Of a DNA stretch of 64,000 bases, positions 15,887-24,360 are shown piece by piece. The notes below the pieces were generated by a model. It had not been told where the DNA came from, did no database searches, and worked only from the letters and a program-made list of their open reading frames with translations. The stretch comes from JAOADN01 sp049323795 (GTDB taxonomy: Bacteria > Pseudomonadota > Alphaproteobacteria > Rhodobacterales > Rhodobacteraceae): the NCBI GenBank assembly GCA_049323795.1, contig JBMOOH010000026.1, positions 1 through 64,000 of the forward strand. The letters run 5' to 3'. A program made the position numbers and the translations under genes. Position 1 is the first letter of the stretch. Each line of letters begins with the position of its first letter.

Positions 15887-18204
15887 CAGAACTTCGTCGA
15901 GATCGACAGGTCGAACAGCCGTTCCTTGTCGTAGTTTTCCTTCCGGATGGCCTTGGCGAAGTTGAACCGGAGCGGACCGATCCCGGAATTCCACAGGAAC
16001 GACAGGCCGACCGAGGACCGCAGGTTGAAGCCGTCATCCACCCCCGGAGCATTGTCGAGACCCCAGACCGACCCGAAGTCCGCGAACACGCCGCCGGTGA
16101 TGCCGTATTCCTCGGGCAGGCCGAGCGGGAACTCGGCGTCCAGTCTGACCGCAGCGAAGTATTTGCCGCCGAGCGCGTCGTTCGACGGGGCGGCGATGTC
16201 GCGCGGGCCGTACCCGTTCGGGTCGAACCCGCGGACCCTGCTGCTTCCGGCGAAGCGGTCGATCGTGCGGCTCGACCCGCTGATCATGCTGAGCGCCCCG
16301 CCCTCGACCGTGGCGCGCAGCGTCACCTCTTCGTTCAGCACCTTGGTCTGCGCGGTCGCGCTCGCCGTGGTACGGATCGACTTGACGTCGCCGCCGACGC
16401 CCCCGAAATCCTGGCTGAAGCGGACCAGAAGACCGCTGTTCGGATTGAGCCCGACGATGCGGGAATCGTAGCTGTAGGTGTATCCGAGCGCCGAGGTCAC
16501 CAGCGCTCCCCGTGCCGTCTCGGCGGCGACGATGGCCGAGGTGCCCCGGTAAGCCGACATCTGGTTGTCCACGTAGCTGTAGCGCAGCTCGAGCCGGCTG
16601 CGTTCGCCCAGCGGGAACTCGAGCGCCGGAGAGAAGGAGATCACGCGCGTGTCGTAGCTCTCGTTGTTCTGGTTCGACGTGGTGTAGGACGTCGAGAACC
16701 TGAACTTGAGATCCCGGTTCAGAAGCGACGGCTCGACGAACACGATCGAGCTGTCGTTGTTCTTTGCCCCGGCGGTGATGTTGATCCCGACAAACTGACC
16801 GCGCCCGAGGAAGTTCGACTCGGAGAACCCGATGTTGATGCCCGCGCCGTTTTCCGCACCGTAGCTCAGCCCGAATGACAGGGACCCCGTGGGCTGTTCC
16901 TCGACGTTGACGTCCACGACGACCTGATCGGGCGACGAGCCGTCCTTGGCCGTGACCTCGGCGGTCTTGAAGAACCCGAGCGCGCGGATCCGTTCGGCGG
17001 CCTGGCGGATTTCGCGCGGGTTGAGCGGATCGCCCTCGACCGTCCGGAACTGCCGCCGGATCACCTGGTCGAGCGTCGTCGCATTGCCTTCGATGTCGAT
17101 GCGCTCGACGAACACGCGCGGTCCCTTCGACAGCACGAAGGCGATGTCGAGCGTGCCCTCCGCCTCGTTCCGCGTGATGCGCGGCTCGACCCGCAGGAAG
17201 GTCGCCCGCTGCTGCTGGGCGACGCCCTCCATCCGGGTGATCGTCTCGTCGATGGCGGTGGGCGAGTACCACGTTCCCGGACGTACCCGTGTCTGCCTTT
17301 CGTACGCGGCCGGATCGACGCCTTCGTATTCGCTCACGGTGGTGACGCGCCCGATGCGGAAGCGCTGGCCCTCGACGACCGCGAAGGTGAGGAAGAAGCC
17401 GTCCCGTTCGCGCGAGATCTCGGGCGTGGCTGCCGTCACCTGGGCGTCGATGAACCCGCGGGAGCGGTAGAAGTCGACGAGCATCTGCTTGTCGAGGTCG
17501 ATCCGCTCGGGGGCGTAGGTGTCGCGCTGGATGATCTGCCTCAGCAAACCCGCCTGCTTGGTCCCGAGGACCTGGCGCAGCCGGCGGTCCGAGAAGGCGC
17601 GGTTGCCGGTGAACGAGAGCCTCTCGACCTCGGTCACGCGGCCCTCGCGGATCTCGAAGACCAGATCGACGCGGTTGTCGCTGCGTTGGATGATGCGCGG
17701 CTCGATCCGGGCCGAATACCGCCCGACGGCCGCGTAGGCCTCGGCGATCGCGTTCGCGTCGGCCTCGGCCTGCGCCGGCGAGAAGACCCGCCGCGCCTGC
17801 GACTGCACCATCTTGGCCAGCGCCTCATCCTTGAGCCTGCGGTTGCCCTCGAACGAGATCGCGTTGATTGTCGGGCGCTCGGTCACGCGGATCACAAGCG
17901 TGCCGCCCGAGGGGACAAGCTCGACCCGCTCGAAGAGGCCGGAGTCGACGACCCGCTGATAGGCGTCGTTCAGCGCCCCGGCCGAGACCGCCGCGCCCCG
18001 CGCGATTCCGGCAAACTTGACGATCGTCGCGGCCTCGACCCTGACGTTGCCTTCGACCCGCACGGTCGAGAAGCTGTAGGTCTGCGCCGCGGCGGGAAGG
18101 GAAACGGCAAGCCAAGCCCCTGAAACTGCAGCGAAGACCGCCACCGCCAGGGCGCGCGCGCGCAAGTACCGGACAAGCCCGATGGCAGCGCTGAGACCGA
18201 TCAT
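15886..18204 (-). CDS. bamA: Outer-membrane assembly factor BamA
   Basis: Central Omp85 protein of the BAM complex, inserting beta-barrels into the outer membrane. After a long N-region and signal peptide ending near LPAAAQ come five POTRA domains (about residues 40-390; TINAISFEGNRRLKDEAL, EVERLSFTGNRAFSDRRL, RVFVERIDIEGNATTLDQ). A 16-strand barrel follows, with the conserved loop SSRVRGFDPNGYGPRD and a terminal Phe (SISTKF). I chose ATG 18202-18204 (772 aa): GGGGGA lies 7-12 bases ahead of it. The ATG at 18276 would add 24 residues with no ribosome binding site. Confidence 0.94.
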   Translation of the reverse strand: MIGLSAAIGLVRYLRARALAVAVFAAVSGAWLAVSLPAAAQTYSFSTVRVEGNVRVEAATIVKFAGIARGAAVSAGALNDAYQRVVDSGLFERVELVPSGGTLVIRVTERPTINAISFEGNRRLKDEALAKMVQSQARRVFSPAQAEADANAIAEAYAAVGRYSARIEPRIIQRSDNRVDLVFEIREGRVTEVERLSFTGNRAFSDRRLRQVLGTKQAGLLRQIIQRDTYAPERIDLDKQMLVDFYRSRGFIDAQVTAATPEISRERDGFFLTFAVVEGQRFRIGRVTTVSEYEGVDPAAYERQTRVRPGTWYSPTAIDETITRMEGVAQQQRATFLRVEPRITRNEAEGTLDIAFVLSKGPRVFVERIDIEGNATTLDQVIRRQFRTVEGDPLNPREIRQAAERIRALGFFKTAEVTAKDGSSPDQVVVDVNVEEQPTGSLSFGLSYGAENGAGINIGFSESNFLGRGQFVGINITAGAKNNDSSIVFVEPSLLNRDLKFRFSTSYTTSNQNNESYDTRVISFSPALEFPLGERSRLELRYSYVDNQMSAYRGTSAIVAAETARGALVTSALGYTYSYDSRIVGLNPNSGLLVRFSQDFGGVGGDVKSIRTTASATAQTKVLNEEVTLRATVEGGALSMISGSSRTIDRFAGSSRVRGFDPNGYGPRDIAAPSNDALGGKYFAAVRLDAEFPLGLPEEYGITGGVFADFGSVWGLDNAPGVDDGFNLRSSVGLSFLWNSGIGPLRFNFAKAIRKENYDKERLFDLSISTKF

Positions 18205-18399
18205 CCTCTGTCCCCCCGGGCAGTTACCGCTCGTGTCATTGCGACCGTGACTACCGGGTATGGCCGGCCTTGTCAAAGCGCAGAGAGGCTGTCCACAGGC
18301 AGCGTCAGGGGCTGTGGATCATCACGGCGGAAGCGGCGCGGCGCCGGATGCAGAGGCGCCCTTCACGCGTCGCATCCCCCATGCGCCAGCCCGCACGCC

Positions 18400-18564
18400 T
18401 CAGGGCATGAGCTGGATCGCCGGCGCCTGGAGGCTGGCGAGTTCCGCGCCGATCATCGCGCCGCCCGCAAGGCCGACGATCACGGCGAGCGGCAGGATGA
18501 TGCGGTCCATCGTCATGGCGAGGATCAGCGAGAGGACCGAGTATCTCTGTGCAATCGACTGCAT
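18400..18564 (-). CDS. Small membrane protein (54 aa) between rseP and bamA
   Basis: Unrecognised short gene in the 510-bp space between rseP and bamA, on the operon strand. It reads MQSIAQRYSVLSLILAMTMD, then continues with one long hydrophobic stretch (about residues 21-41, IILPLAVIVGLAGGAMIGAEL) and ends AIQLMP. The composition is that of a single-span inner-membrane protein, very different from the Arg/Pro-rich false frames of this GC-rich DNA, and codon third positions are mostly G or C. A weak GGGCGGAA lies about eight bases ahead of the ATG. Its position inside an envelope-biogenesis operon suggests an accessory role in outer-membrane assembly or RseP function, but no function can be assigned. 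The remaining sequence on each side (150 bp to rseP, 195 bp to bamA) shows no gene. Confidence 0.6.
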   Translation of the reverse strand: MQSIAQRYSVLSLILAMTMDRIILPLAVIVGLAGGAMIGAELASLQAPAIQLMP

Positions 18565-18714
18565 GACCGTTCCGCCCCGCGGGATGATGACCTTTCAGGA
18601 TGCGGAAGGCTAGGCACGGAATATGGCCTCAATGCGGCGCGAACCCGCCCGCAATGCGGTCGGCGGGGGATGCCGGACCCGCTGCGCGGCCGCCCGCGCC
18701 GGGCCCCGGCCCTC

Positions 18715-20055
18715 CTATGGGCAGAAGAGATCGTTCGTCAGGCCGAAGGCCATCAGGGCCAGCACCATCGTGAGCCCGACCGTCATCGCGATGTTCACCA
18801 CCCGGTCGGACGGCGGCCGCCCGCGCGCCCATTCCCAGGCGTGGAACACCAGATGCCCGCCATCGAGCATCGGGATCGGGAACAGGTTCAGAAGCCCGAC
18901 CGCGGTGGACAGGATCGCGATGAACGAGATGAAGTCCGCAGGACCCTGCGACGCGGCGGCCCCCGAGGTCTCGGCGATGCCGAGCGGACCGCGCAGGTTG
19001 CACGGCGAGATCGCGCCGGTGACCATGTGCCAGAGGCCCGAGAGCGAGGACCGGATCACGAACCAGGTCTGGCTCGCCGCCGCGGTGACCGCCTTGACGG
19101 GACCGAGGGGTTCGGTCGCGGGGGTGAAGAAGAAGTCGCCGGTGATCCCGATCAGGTAGCGCGTCTCGAACCCGCCCGCACGGAGGGGAATGTCGGTGCG
19201 GCGCGCGGTGAGCGTCAGGGTCCGCTCCTTGCCCGAGCGCCAGACAAGAAGCTCGATCGGCGCGCCGCCGGCGGCCTTCACCGCCGCCTGCAGGTCGGGG
19301 AAGCTTCGCAGCGTCTGCCCGCCGGCCGCGAGGATCACGTCGCCGACCTCGAGCCCGGCGTCCCAGGCGGCCGATCCGGCCGCGACGCTGGCGACGCGCG
19401 CCGGATAGGGGACCGGCCCCGCCACGACCCGCTCCTGCCCGCCGCGCAGCACGCGGTAGTCGTAGCTCGCGGCGGGCGGCAGCGCCGCGCCGGCGTCCAT
19501 CAGCGCCTCGTAGTCGGGCGTGTCGATGCCGCCGACGGACAGGATGCGGTCGCCCGGCTGCACCTCGGCCACGGCCCCCGGAAGCGCGCCGATGGTTCCG
19601 ACCGTCGGCTGCTCGATTGCCACGCCCTGCCAGAGGAAGAGCCCTGCAAAGACGATGACCGAGAGCAGGAAGTTGAAGACGGGCCCGGCCGCAACGGTCG
19701 CGGACCGCGCCCAGAGCGGTGCGCCGTGCATGGTGCGGCGCCGTTCGCTTTCGGAAAGCCGCGACAGAACGGCCGCGTCCGCCCCGGACGAGGCGGCATT
19801 GGCATCGCCGAGGAACTTGACGTAGCCGCCGAACGGCAGTGCCGCGATCTGCCAGCGCGTGCCGTTCCGGTCCACGCGGCTCCACAGGCGTGGGCCGAAG
19901 CCGATCGAGAACACCTCGGACCGGATGCCGCACCAGCGTGCGACGATGTAGTGGCCGAACTCGTGAACCGCGACGATGACCGACAGGGCGACGACGAAGG
20001 CCACCACGGTCCACAGGAAGCTGCCGAACGACGGCATGAGGCTTAAGAAATCCAA
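18715..20055 (-). CDS. rseP: Site-2 intramembrane zinc protease RseP
   Basis: Membrane metalloprotease of the S2P family that cleaves anti-sigma factors and remnant signal peptides within the membrane. The Zn-binding motif HEFGH is at residues 31-35 in the first transmembrane helix and the third ligand is in NLFPIPMLDGG near residue 400. Two PDZ domains lie between (PGDRILSVGGIDTPDYEAL and VGDVILAAGGQTLRSFPDL). The length of 446 aa fits the family. The ATG lies 3 bp after the dxr stop codon. Its targets in this organism are unknown. Confidence 0.95.
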   Translation of the reverse strand: MDFLSLMPSFGSFLWTVVAFVVALSVIVAVHEFGHYIVARWCGIRSEVFSIGFGPRLWSRVDRNGTRWQIAALPFGGYVKFLGDANAASSGADAAVLSRLSESERRRTMHGAPLWARSATVAAGPVFNFLLSVIVFAGLFLWQGVAIEQPTVGTIGALPGAVAEVQPGDRILSVGGIDTPDYEALMDAGAALPPAASYDYRVLRGGQERVVAGPVPYPARVASVAAGSAAWDAGLEVGDVILAAGGQTLRSFPDLQAAVKAAGGAPIELLVWRSGKERTLTLTARRTDIPLRAGGFETRYLIGITGDFFFTPATEPLGPVKAVTAAASQTWFVIRSSLSGLWHMVTGAISPCNLRGPLGIAETSGAAASQGPADFISFIAILSTAVGLLNLFPIPMLDGGHLVFHAWEWARGRPPSDRVVNIAMTVGLTMVLALMAFGLTNDLFCP

Positions 20056-20058
20056 GTG

Positions 20059-21240
20059 TCAGGTCCTGTCTGCGGCTGCAATCACCGCCCGGGCGTGCCG
20101 GCGCGCCTCGAGATCGGTCTCGATGACGTTATCGAGGCTCGCGGGAGGAATTCCAAGGCCCGTGCCGGCTGACATTCGCGCGAGCACCTCTTCCACCACC
20201 CCGGCCATCGCCGTGAAGCCGACGCGGCCGGCGATGAAGGCGTCCAGCGCGGCCTCCTTGGCGGCATTGAACGCGGCCCCGGCCGACCCTCCCGTCTCCA
20301 TGACGGCGCGGGCGAGGCGGAGCGCGGGATAGCGCGCCGGGTCGGGGGCGGAGAAGGTGAGCTGCCCGAGCGCCGCGAGGTCGAGGCGGGCCACGGGAAG
20401 AAAGGCGCGGTCGGGCCAGTTGAGCGAATAGCCGATCGCGTGGCGCATGTCCGGGGTCCCCATGTGGGCGATCAGGCCCCCGTCGCGGAATCCCACGATG
20501 GCATGGACGATCGATTCCGGGTGGATCAGCACCTCGATCCTGCCGGGCGCCACCCCGAAGAGCTCGTGCGCCTCGATCACCTCGAGCGCCTTGTTGAACA
20601 TCGATGCGCTGTCGATCGTGATGCGCTGGCCCATCGCCCAGTTCGGATGGGTCGATGCCTCGTCCACCGTCGCCGAGGCCAGCCGCTCGACCGGCCATTC
20701 GCGGAATGCACCGCCGCTTGCGGTGAGGATGATGCGCTCGACCGACGCCATGCTCTCGCCGCCGAGCGACTGGAAGACGGCCGAGTGTTCGCTGTCCACG
20801 GGCAGGATGCGCGCGCCGCTGCGGGCGGCTTCGGCCAGCATGAGGGGGCCGGCGCAGACCATGCTCTCCTTGTTGGCAAGCGCCAGCGTTCCCCCGTGGG
20901 CAAGCGCCCGGAACCCCGGCACCAGCCCGGCCGCCCCGACGATGGCCGACATCACCCAGTCTGCCGGCCGGTCGGCGGCCTCGGCCACCGCCCCGGGCCC
21001 GGCGGCGACCGCGATGCCCGTGCCCGCCAGCGCATCGCGCAGGTCTCCGCCAAGCTCGGCACTCGCGGTGACGGCGATCTCGGGACGCAGGAGCCGCGCC
21101 TGTTCGGCCAGGCGCGCGATGTTCCGCCCGCCGGTCAGCGCCACCACCCGGCACGCCCCCGCCCCGCCCTGGGCGCAGAGCACGTCGATCGTGGACTGCC
21201 CGATCGACCCCGTGGCCCCGAAGATGGATACGCTGCGCAT
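20059..21240 (-). CDS. dxr: 1-deoxy-D-xylulose 5-phosphate reductoisomerase
   Basis: Second enzyme of the MEP isoprenoid pathway, making 2-C-methyl-D-erythritol 4-phosphate with NADPH. The 393-aa protein starts MRSVSIFGATGSIGQST, which holds the NADPH-binding GxTGSIG. It has LALANKESMVCAG, PVDSEHSAVFQ and SGGAFREWP, which carry the metal and substrate ligands. The frame is open far upstream but the family start is the ATG at 21238-21240. It lies 5 bp after cdsA and 3 bp before rseP. Confidence 0.96.
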   Translation of the reverse strand: MRSVSIFGATGSIGQSTIDVLCAQGGAGACRVVALTGGRNIARLAEQARLLRPEIAVTASAELGGDLRDALAGTGIAVAAGPGAVAEAADRPADWVMSAIVGAAGLVPGFRALAHGGTLALANKESMVCAGPLMLAEAARSGARILPVDSEHSAVFQSLGGESMASVERIILTASGGAFREWPVERLASATVDEASTHPNWAMGQRITIDSASMFNKALEVIEAHELFGVAPGRIEVLIHPESIVHAIVGFRDGGLIAHMGTPDMRHAIGYSLNWPDRAFLPVARLDLAALGQLTFSAPDPARYPALRLARAVMETGGSAGAAFNAAKEAALDAFIAGRVGFTAMAGVVEEVLARMSAGTGLGIPPASLDNVIETDLEARRHARAVIAAADRT

Positions 21241-21245
21241 CGCGG

Positions 21246-22037
21246 TCAGAATCCGATGTCCGGCCGGGGGAACGCAAGGCCCCAGGCGAGCAGGAAGACG
21301 AGCGCCCCGGCCATCCCGTCGAAGCGGTCCAGCACGCCGCCGTGACCGGGGATGATGCGGGAGGCATCCTTGACCCCGGCCCGCCGCTTGAACGCGCTTT
21401 CGCCGATGTCGCCCATCTGCGAGGCCAGCGCGACGAGCACCGAGAAGGGCACCGCCCAGACCGGCGCGGCCCCGGCCGCGGCGAAGGCCGCGCCGAAGGC
21501 CGCGGCCGAGAGCCATCCGGTCAGGGTGCCGGACCAGGTCTTCTTCGGGCTGAGGCGCGGCCAGAACTTCGGCCCGCCGAGCAGGCGCCCCCCGAAGTAG
21601 CCGCCGAGATCGGCCGCCGCGACGACCGCGACGATCCAGAGCACGAAGCCCAGGCCCATCGCGGCACGGAAGCCGATGATCGCGTAGCCGGCGACCATGA
21701 CCGCCAGCGCGACGAGCGCAAAGCCCGCGCGGTCGCCGCGGAGACGGATTGCGCCGGCAAGCGCGGGGACGGCGAGAAGCGGCAGCGCGAACGGGTCGTG
21801 CCGGGCGATCACTGCGGCCAGGAGCCCGGCCCCGGCAATCCCGATCAGCGCCCCCTCGCGCGGGCGCCCCGGTGCCGTGATCGAGGCCGCTTCCCAGAGC
21901 ATCAGTCCGACGGCCAGCGCGACGAAGCCTGTCAGCCATGCGCCCCCCGCCCAGACGACCGCGAGGCCGGCGGCCGCCAGCACGACGCCCGAAGCCATCC
22001 GGACGGACAGATCCTCCCACCTGGAGGAGTGGCTCAT
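21246..22037 (-). CDS. cdsA: Phosphatidate cytidylyltransferase
   Basis: Makes CDP-diacylglycerol from phosphatidic acid and CTP, the branch point of phospholipid synthesis. A polytopic inner-membrane protein of 263 aa with about seven hydrophobic segments. It carries the family signature SAFKRRAGVKDASRIIPGHG followed by GVLDRFDGM. The start at 22035-22037 overlaps the uppS stop by four bases (ATGA). Confidence 0.95.
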   Translation of the reverse strand: MSHSSRWEDLSVRMASGVVLAAAGLAVVWAGGAWLTGFVALAVGLMLWEAASITAPGRPREGALIGIAGAGLLAAVIARHDPFALPLLAVPALAGAIRLRGDRAGFALVALAVMVAGYAIIGFRAAMGLGFVLWIVAVVAAADLGGYFGGRLLGGPKFWPRLSPKKTWSGTLTGWLSAAAFGAAFAAAGAAPVWAVPFSVLVALASQMGDIGESAFKRRAGVKDASRIIPGHGGVLDRFDGMAGALVFLLAWGLAFPRPDIGF

Positions 22038-22762
22038 GCCGTCAGCGCGCCCCCGAAACGACGCTCGCGCAGCGCGTAGCGTTCGAGGATTCCGGCGAAT
22101 TCCCGAGGTGTGAAGTCGGGCCAGAGCGTATCGGTGAACTCGTATTCGGCATAGGCCGACTGCCAGAGCAGGTAGTTCGAGATGCGCGTCTCGCCGCTCG
22201 TCCGGATGACGAGGTCGGGGTCGGGCAGGCCGGCCGTGTCCAGACGGTCGTTCAGCGCGGCCTCGCCCACCTCGCCGGGTGCGATGCGGCCGGCCGCCAC
22301 GTCCTCGGCAAGCCTCCGCGCGGCGCGGGCCAGTTCGTCGCGTCCGCCGTAGTTTATGGCGACGGTGAGGTGGAGAAGATCGTTCCCCTTCGTGCGCGCC
22401 TCGATCCCGGCCATCAGGTCCTGAAGCTTCGGCTCGAGCCGGTCGCGCCCGCCGATGAAGCGGAGCCGGACGCCCTCGTTCTGCAGCCGCTCGGCCTCGG
22501 TCTCGATGTAGCGGGCGAAGATCGACATCAGGCCGATCACCTCCTCGGTGGACCGCTTCCAGTTCTCGGTCGAGAAGGCGTAGATGGTGAGGTAGCGCAC
22601 CCCGAGCCCGGGGGCTGCCTCGACGATGGCGCGAACGCGCTCGGCGCCGCGCCGGTGCCCCACCAGCCGCGGCCAGCCGCGGTCGATCGCCCAGCGGCCG
22701 TTGCCGTCCATGATGATGGCGACGTGAGCGGGCACGTGCCCCTTGAAATCCCTGGCGGCCAT
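22034..22762 (-). CDS. uppS: Undecaprenyl diphosphate synthase (cis-prenyltransferase)
   Basis: Builds the C55 lipid carrier for peptidoglycan and LPS sugars from farnesyl diphosphate and IPP. The 242-aa protein has the catalytic Asp19 in HVAIIMDGNGRWA, and GHRRGAERVRAIVE, YAFSTENWKRS and DLVIRTSGETRISNYLLWQ, all class signatures. It sits between frr and cdsA as in most Proteobacteria. Confidence 0.96.
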   Translation of the reverse strand: MAARDFKGHVPAHVAIIMDGNGRWAIDRGWPRLVGHRRGAERVRAIVEAAPGLGVRYLTIYAFSTENWKRSTEEVIGLMSIFARYIETEAERLQNEGVRLRFIGGRDRLEPKLQDLMAGIEARTKGNDLLHLTVAINYGGRDELARAARRLAEDVAAGRIAPGEVGEAALNDRLDTAGLPDPDLVIRTSGETRISNYLLWQSAYAEYEFTDTLWPDFTPREFAGILERYALRERRFGGALTA

Positions 22763-22794
22763 GCGCCCTGCCCTTTCCCGGCCGACCCCGCGGA

Positions 22795-23358
22795 TCAGAC
22801 CTGCATGATTTCTGCCTGTTTCGCCTCGAGCGCCTTGTCAACGGCCGCGATCATCCGGTCGGTCAGATCCTGGATCTCGTCGTGCCAGAATTTCTGGTCG
22901 TCCTCGCTCATCCCGGAACCCTTGGCCTTCTTGATCTGGTCCATGCCGTCACGCCTGACATTGCGTATCGCGACTCGGGCATGTTCGGCATATTGGGATG
23001 CAACTTTGGTTAAATCGCGGCGTCTTTCTTCGTTCAGTTCGGGAATCGGCAACATGATGATGGTGCCGTTCAACTGCGGGTTGATACCCAGCCCGCTTTC
23101 GCGGATCGCCTTCTCGACCTTGCCGACCAGTCCCTTGTCCCAGACGTTGATCGTGACCATGCGCGGCTCGGGCACGTTCACGGTGCCGAGCTGGTTCACG
23201 GGCGTCATCTGCCCGTAGGCCTCGACATGGATCGGCTCGACGAGGCTCGCCGACGCGCGGCCGGTGCGAAGGCTCGCGAATTCGTGCCGGAGCGAGGTCA
23301 TCGCCCCTTCCATGCGGCGTTCAAGATCGTCGATGTCGATTTCGATGTCGTCGGACAT
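22795..23358 (-). CDS. frr: Ribosome recycling factor
   Basis: With EF-G splits the post-termination ribosome. The 187-aa protein starts MSDDIEIDIDDLERRMEGAM and has LRTGRASASLVEPIHVEAYG and LNEERRRDLTKVASQYAE, all typical of RRF. The frame extends 21 codons upstream, but the ATG at 23356-23358 is preceded by GGAAAA and matches the normal RRF length. It follows pyrH after 84 bp. Confidence 0.96.
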   Translation of the reverse strand: MSDDIEIDIDDLERRMEGAMTSLRHEFASLRTGRASASLVEPIHVEAYGQMTPVNQLGTVNVPEPRMVTINVWDKGLVGKVEKAIRESGLGINPQLNGTIIMLPIPELNEERRRDLTKVASQYAEHARVAIRNVRRDGMDQIKKAKGSGMSEDDQKFWHDEIQDLTDRMIAAVDKALEAKQAEIMQV

Positions 23359-23442
23359 GTCTGGGTTTTCCGTGATGTTCTTCTTGATCTTGGCCGGTTT
23401 CGCCACCGAATGCTTAGTCAAATCCGGGCCGCAAAGATAGCC

Positions 23443-24213
23443 TCAGCCGCTGACGATCGTGTATGTGCCATTTCCGGCGAGGATGCCGCGGAAACCGCCC
23501 GGTTCGTCCAGCGAGAACACGATGATGGGCAGATCGTTGTCCCGGGCCAGCGCGATGGCCGACGCATCCATGACGCCGAGGTGTTTCTGCAACACCTCGT
23601 CGTAGGTCACACGGTCGTAGCGCCGCGCGTCGGCGTGCTTCTTGGGATCCCTGTCGTAGACCCCGTCCACCTTGGTGCCCTTGAAGATGGCCTGGCAGCC
23701 CATCTCGTTGGCGCGCAGCGTCGCGGCGGTGTCGGTGGTGAAGTAGGGGTTCCCGGTCCCGGCGGCGAAGATGCAGACCCGGCCCTTTTCGAGGTGCCGG
23801 ATCGCGCGGCGGCGGATGTAGGGCTCGCAGACCGTATCCATCGGGATCGCGCTGATGACGCGCGTGTGGATGCCCAGCGCCTCGAGCGCGGCCTGCATGG
23901 CCAGCGCGTTCATCACGGTCGCGAGCATCCCCATGTAGTCGGCCGTCGCCCGCTCCATCCCCTGCGCCGATCCCTGCAGCCCGCGGAAGATGTTGCCGCC
24001 GCCGATCACGAGGCAGATCTCGACGCCGAGGTCATGCACCGACTTGATCTCGCGCGCGATGCGGGCAACCGTGGGCGGATGCAGGCCATAGCCCTGGTCC
24101 CCCATCAGCGCCTCGCCGGAAATCTTCAGAAGAACGCGCCTGTACGAGGGATCGGCCTGGGGATTGGCCCGAGGATTGGCGTGGGGATTGGCGTGGTCCG
24201 CTCCGTCCGTCAT
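23443..24213 (-). CDS. pyrH: Uridylate kinase with a repeat-bearing N-terminus
   Basis: Phosphorylates UMP to UDP; an amino-acid-kinase-family hexamer controlled by GTP and UTP. The core begins YRRVLLKISGEALMG, then LVIGGGNIFRG, FAAGTGNPYFTTDTAA and KVDGVYDRDPKK, all diagnostic. Ahead of the core lies an unusual extension, MTDGADHANPHANPRANP, encoded by a 12-bp tandem repeat at 24151-24198. The ATG at 24211-24213 has GGAG six bases upstream; the GTG just before it is an alternative. It is the first gene of the long minus-strand run and diverges from miaA. Confidence 0.94.
   Translation of the reverse strand: MTDGADHANPHANPRANPQADPSYRRVLLKISGEALMGDQGYGLHPPTVARIAREIKSVHDLGVEICLVIGGGNIFRGLQGSAQGMERATADYMGMLATVMNALAMQAALEALGIHTRVISAIPMDTVCEPYIRRRAIRHLEKGRVCIFAAGTGNPYFTTDTAATLRANEMGCQAIFKGTKVDGVYDRDPKKHADARRYDRVTYDEVLQKHLGVMDASAIALARDNDLPIIVFSLDEPGGFRGILAGNGTYTIVSG
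24151..24198 (+). repeat. Four 12-bp tandem repeats inside the pyrH 5' end
   Basis: Four adjoining units of the form ATTGGCGTGGGG (ATCGGCCTGGGG, ATTGGCCCGAGG, ATTGGCGTGGGG, ATTGGCGTGGTC). Since 12 is a multiple of three they keep the pyrH frame and encode [H/R/Q]A[N/D]P units. Slippage would change the length of the N-terminal tail without breaking the gene. Confidence 0.85.
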
Positions 24214-24360
24214 CACCTGCTCCGCTTGCCGCCCGCCCGTTCGGGCCGCAAAATGGAGGAATTCGCCCCCGGGCGCAACTCACCCCGACAGGCGGGCGGC
24301 AGACCGGGGCGGCGGGTGGCGGTGGCGGTGGCGGCAGGGGCGGCAGACGGGGGCGGCCGG

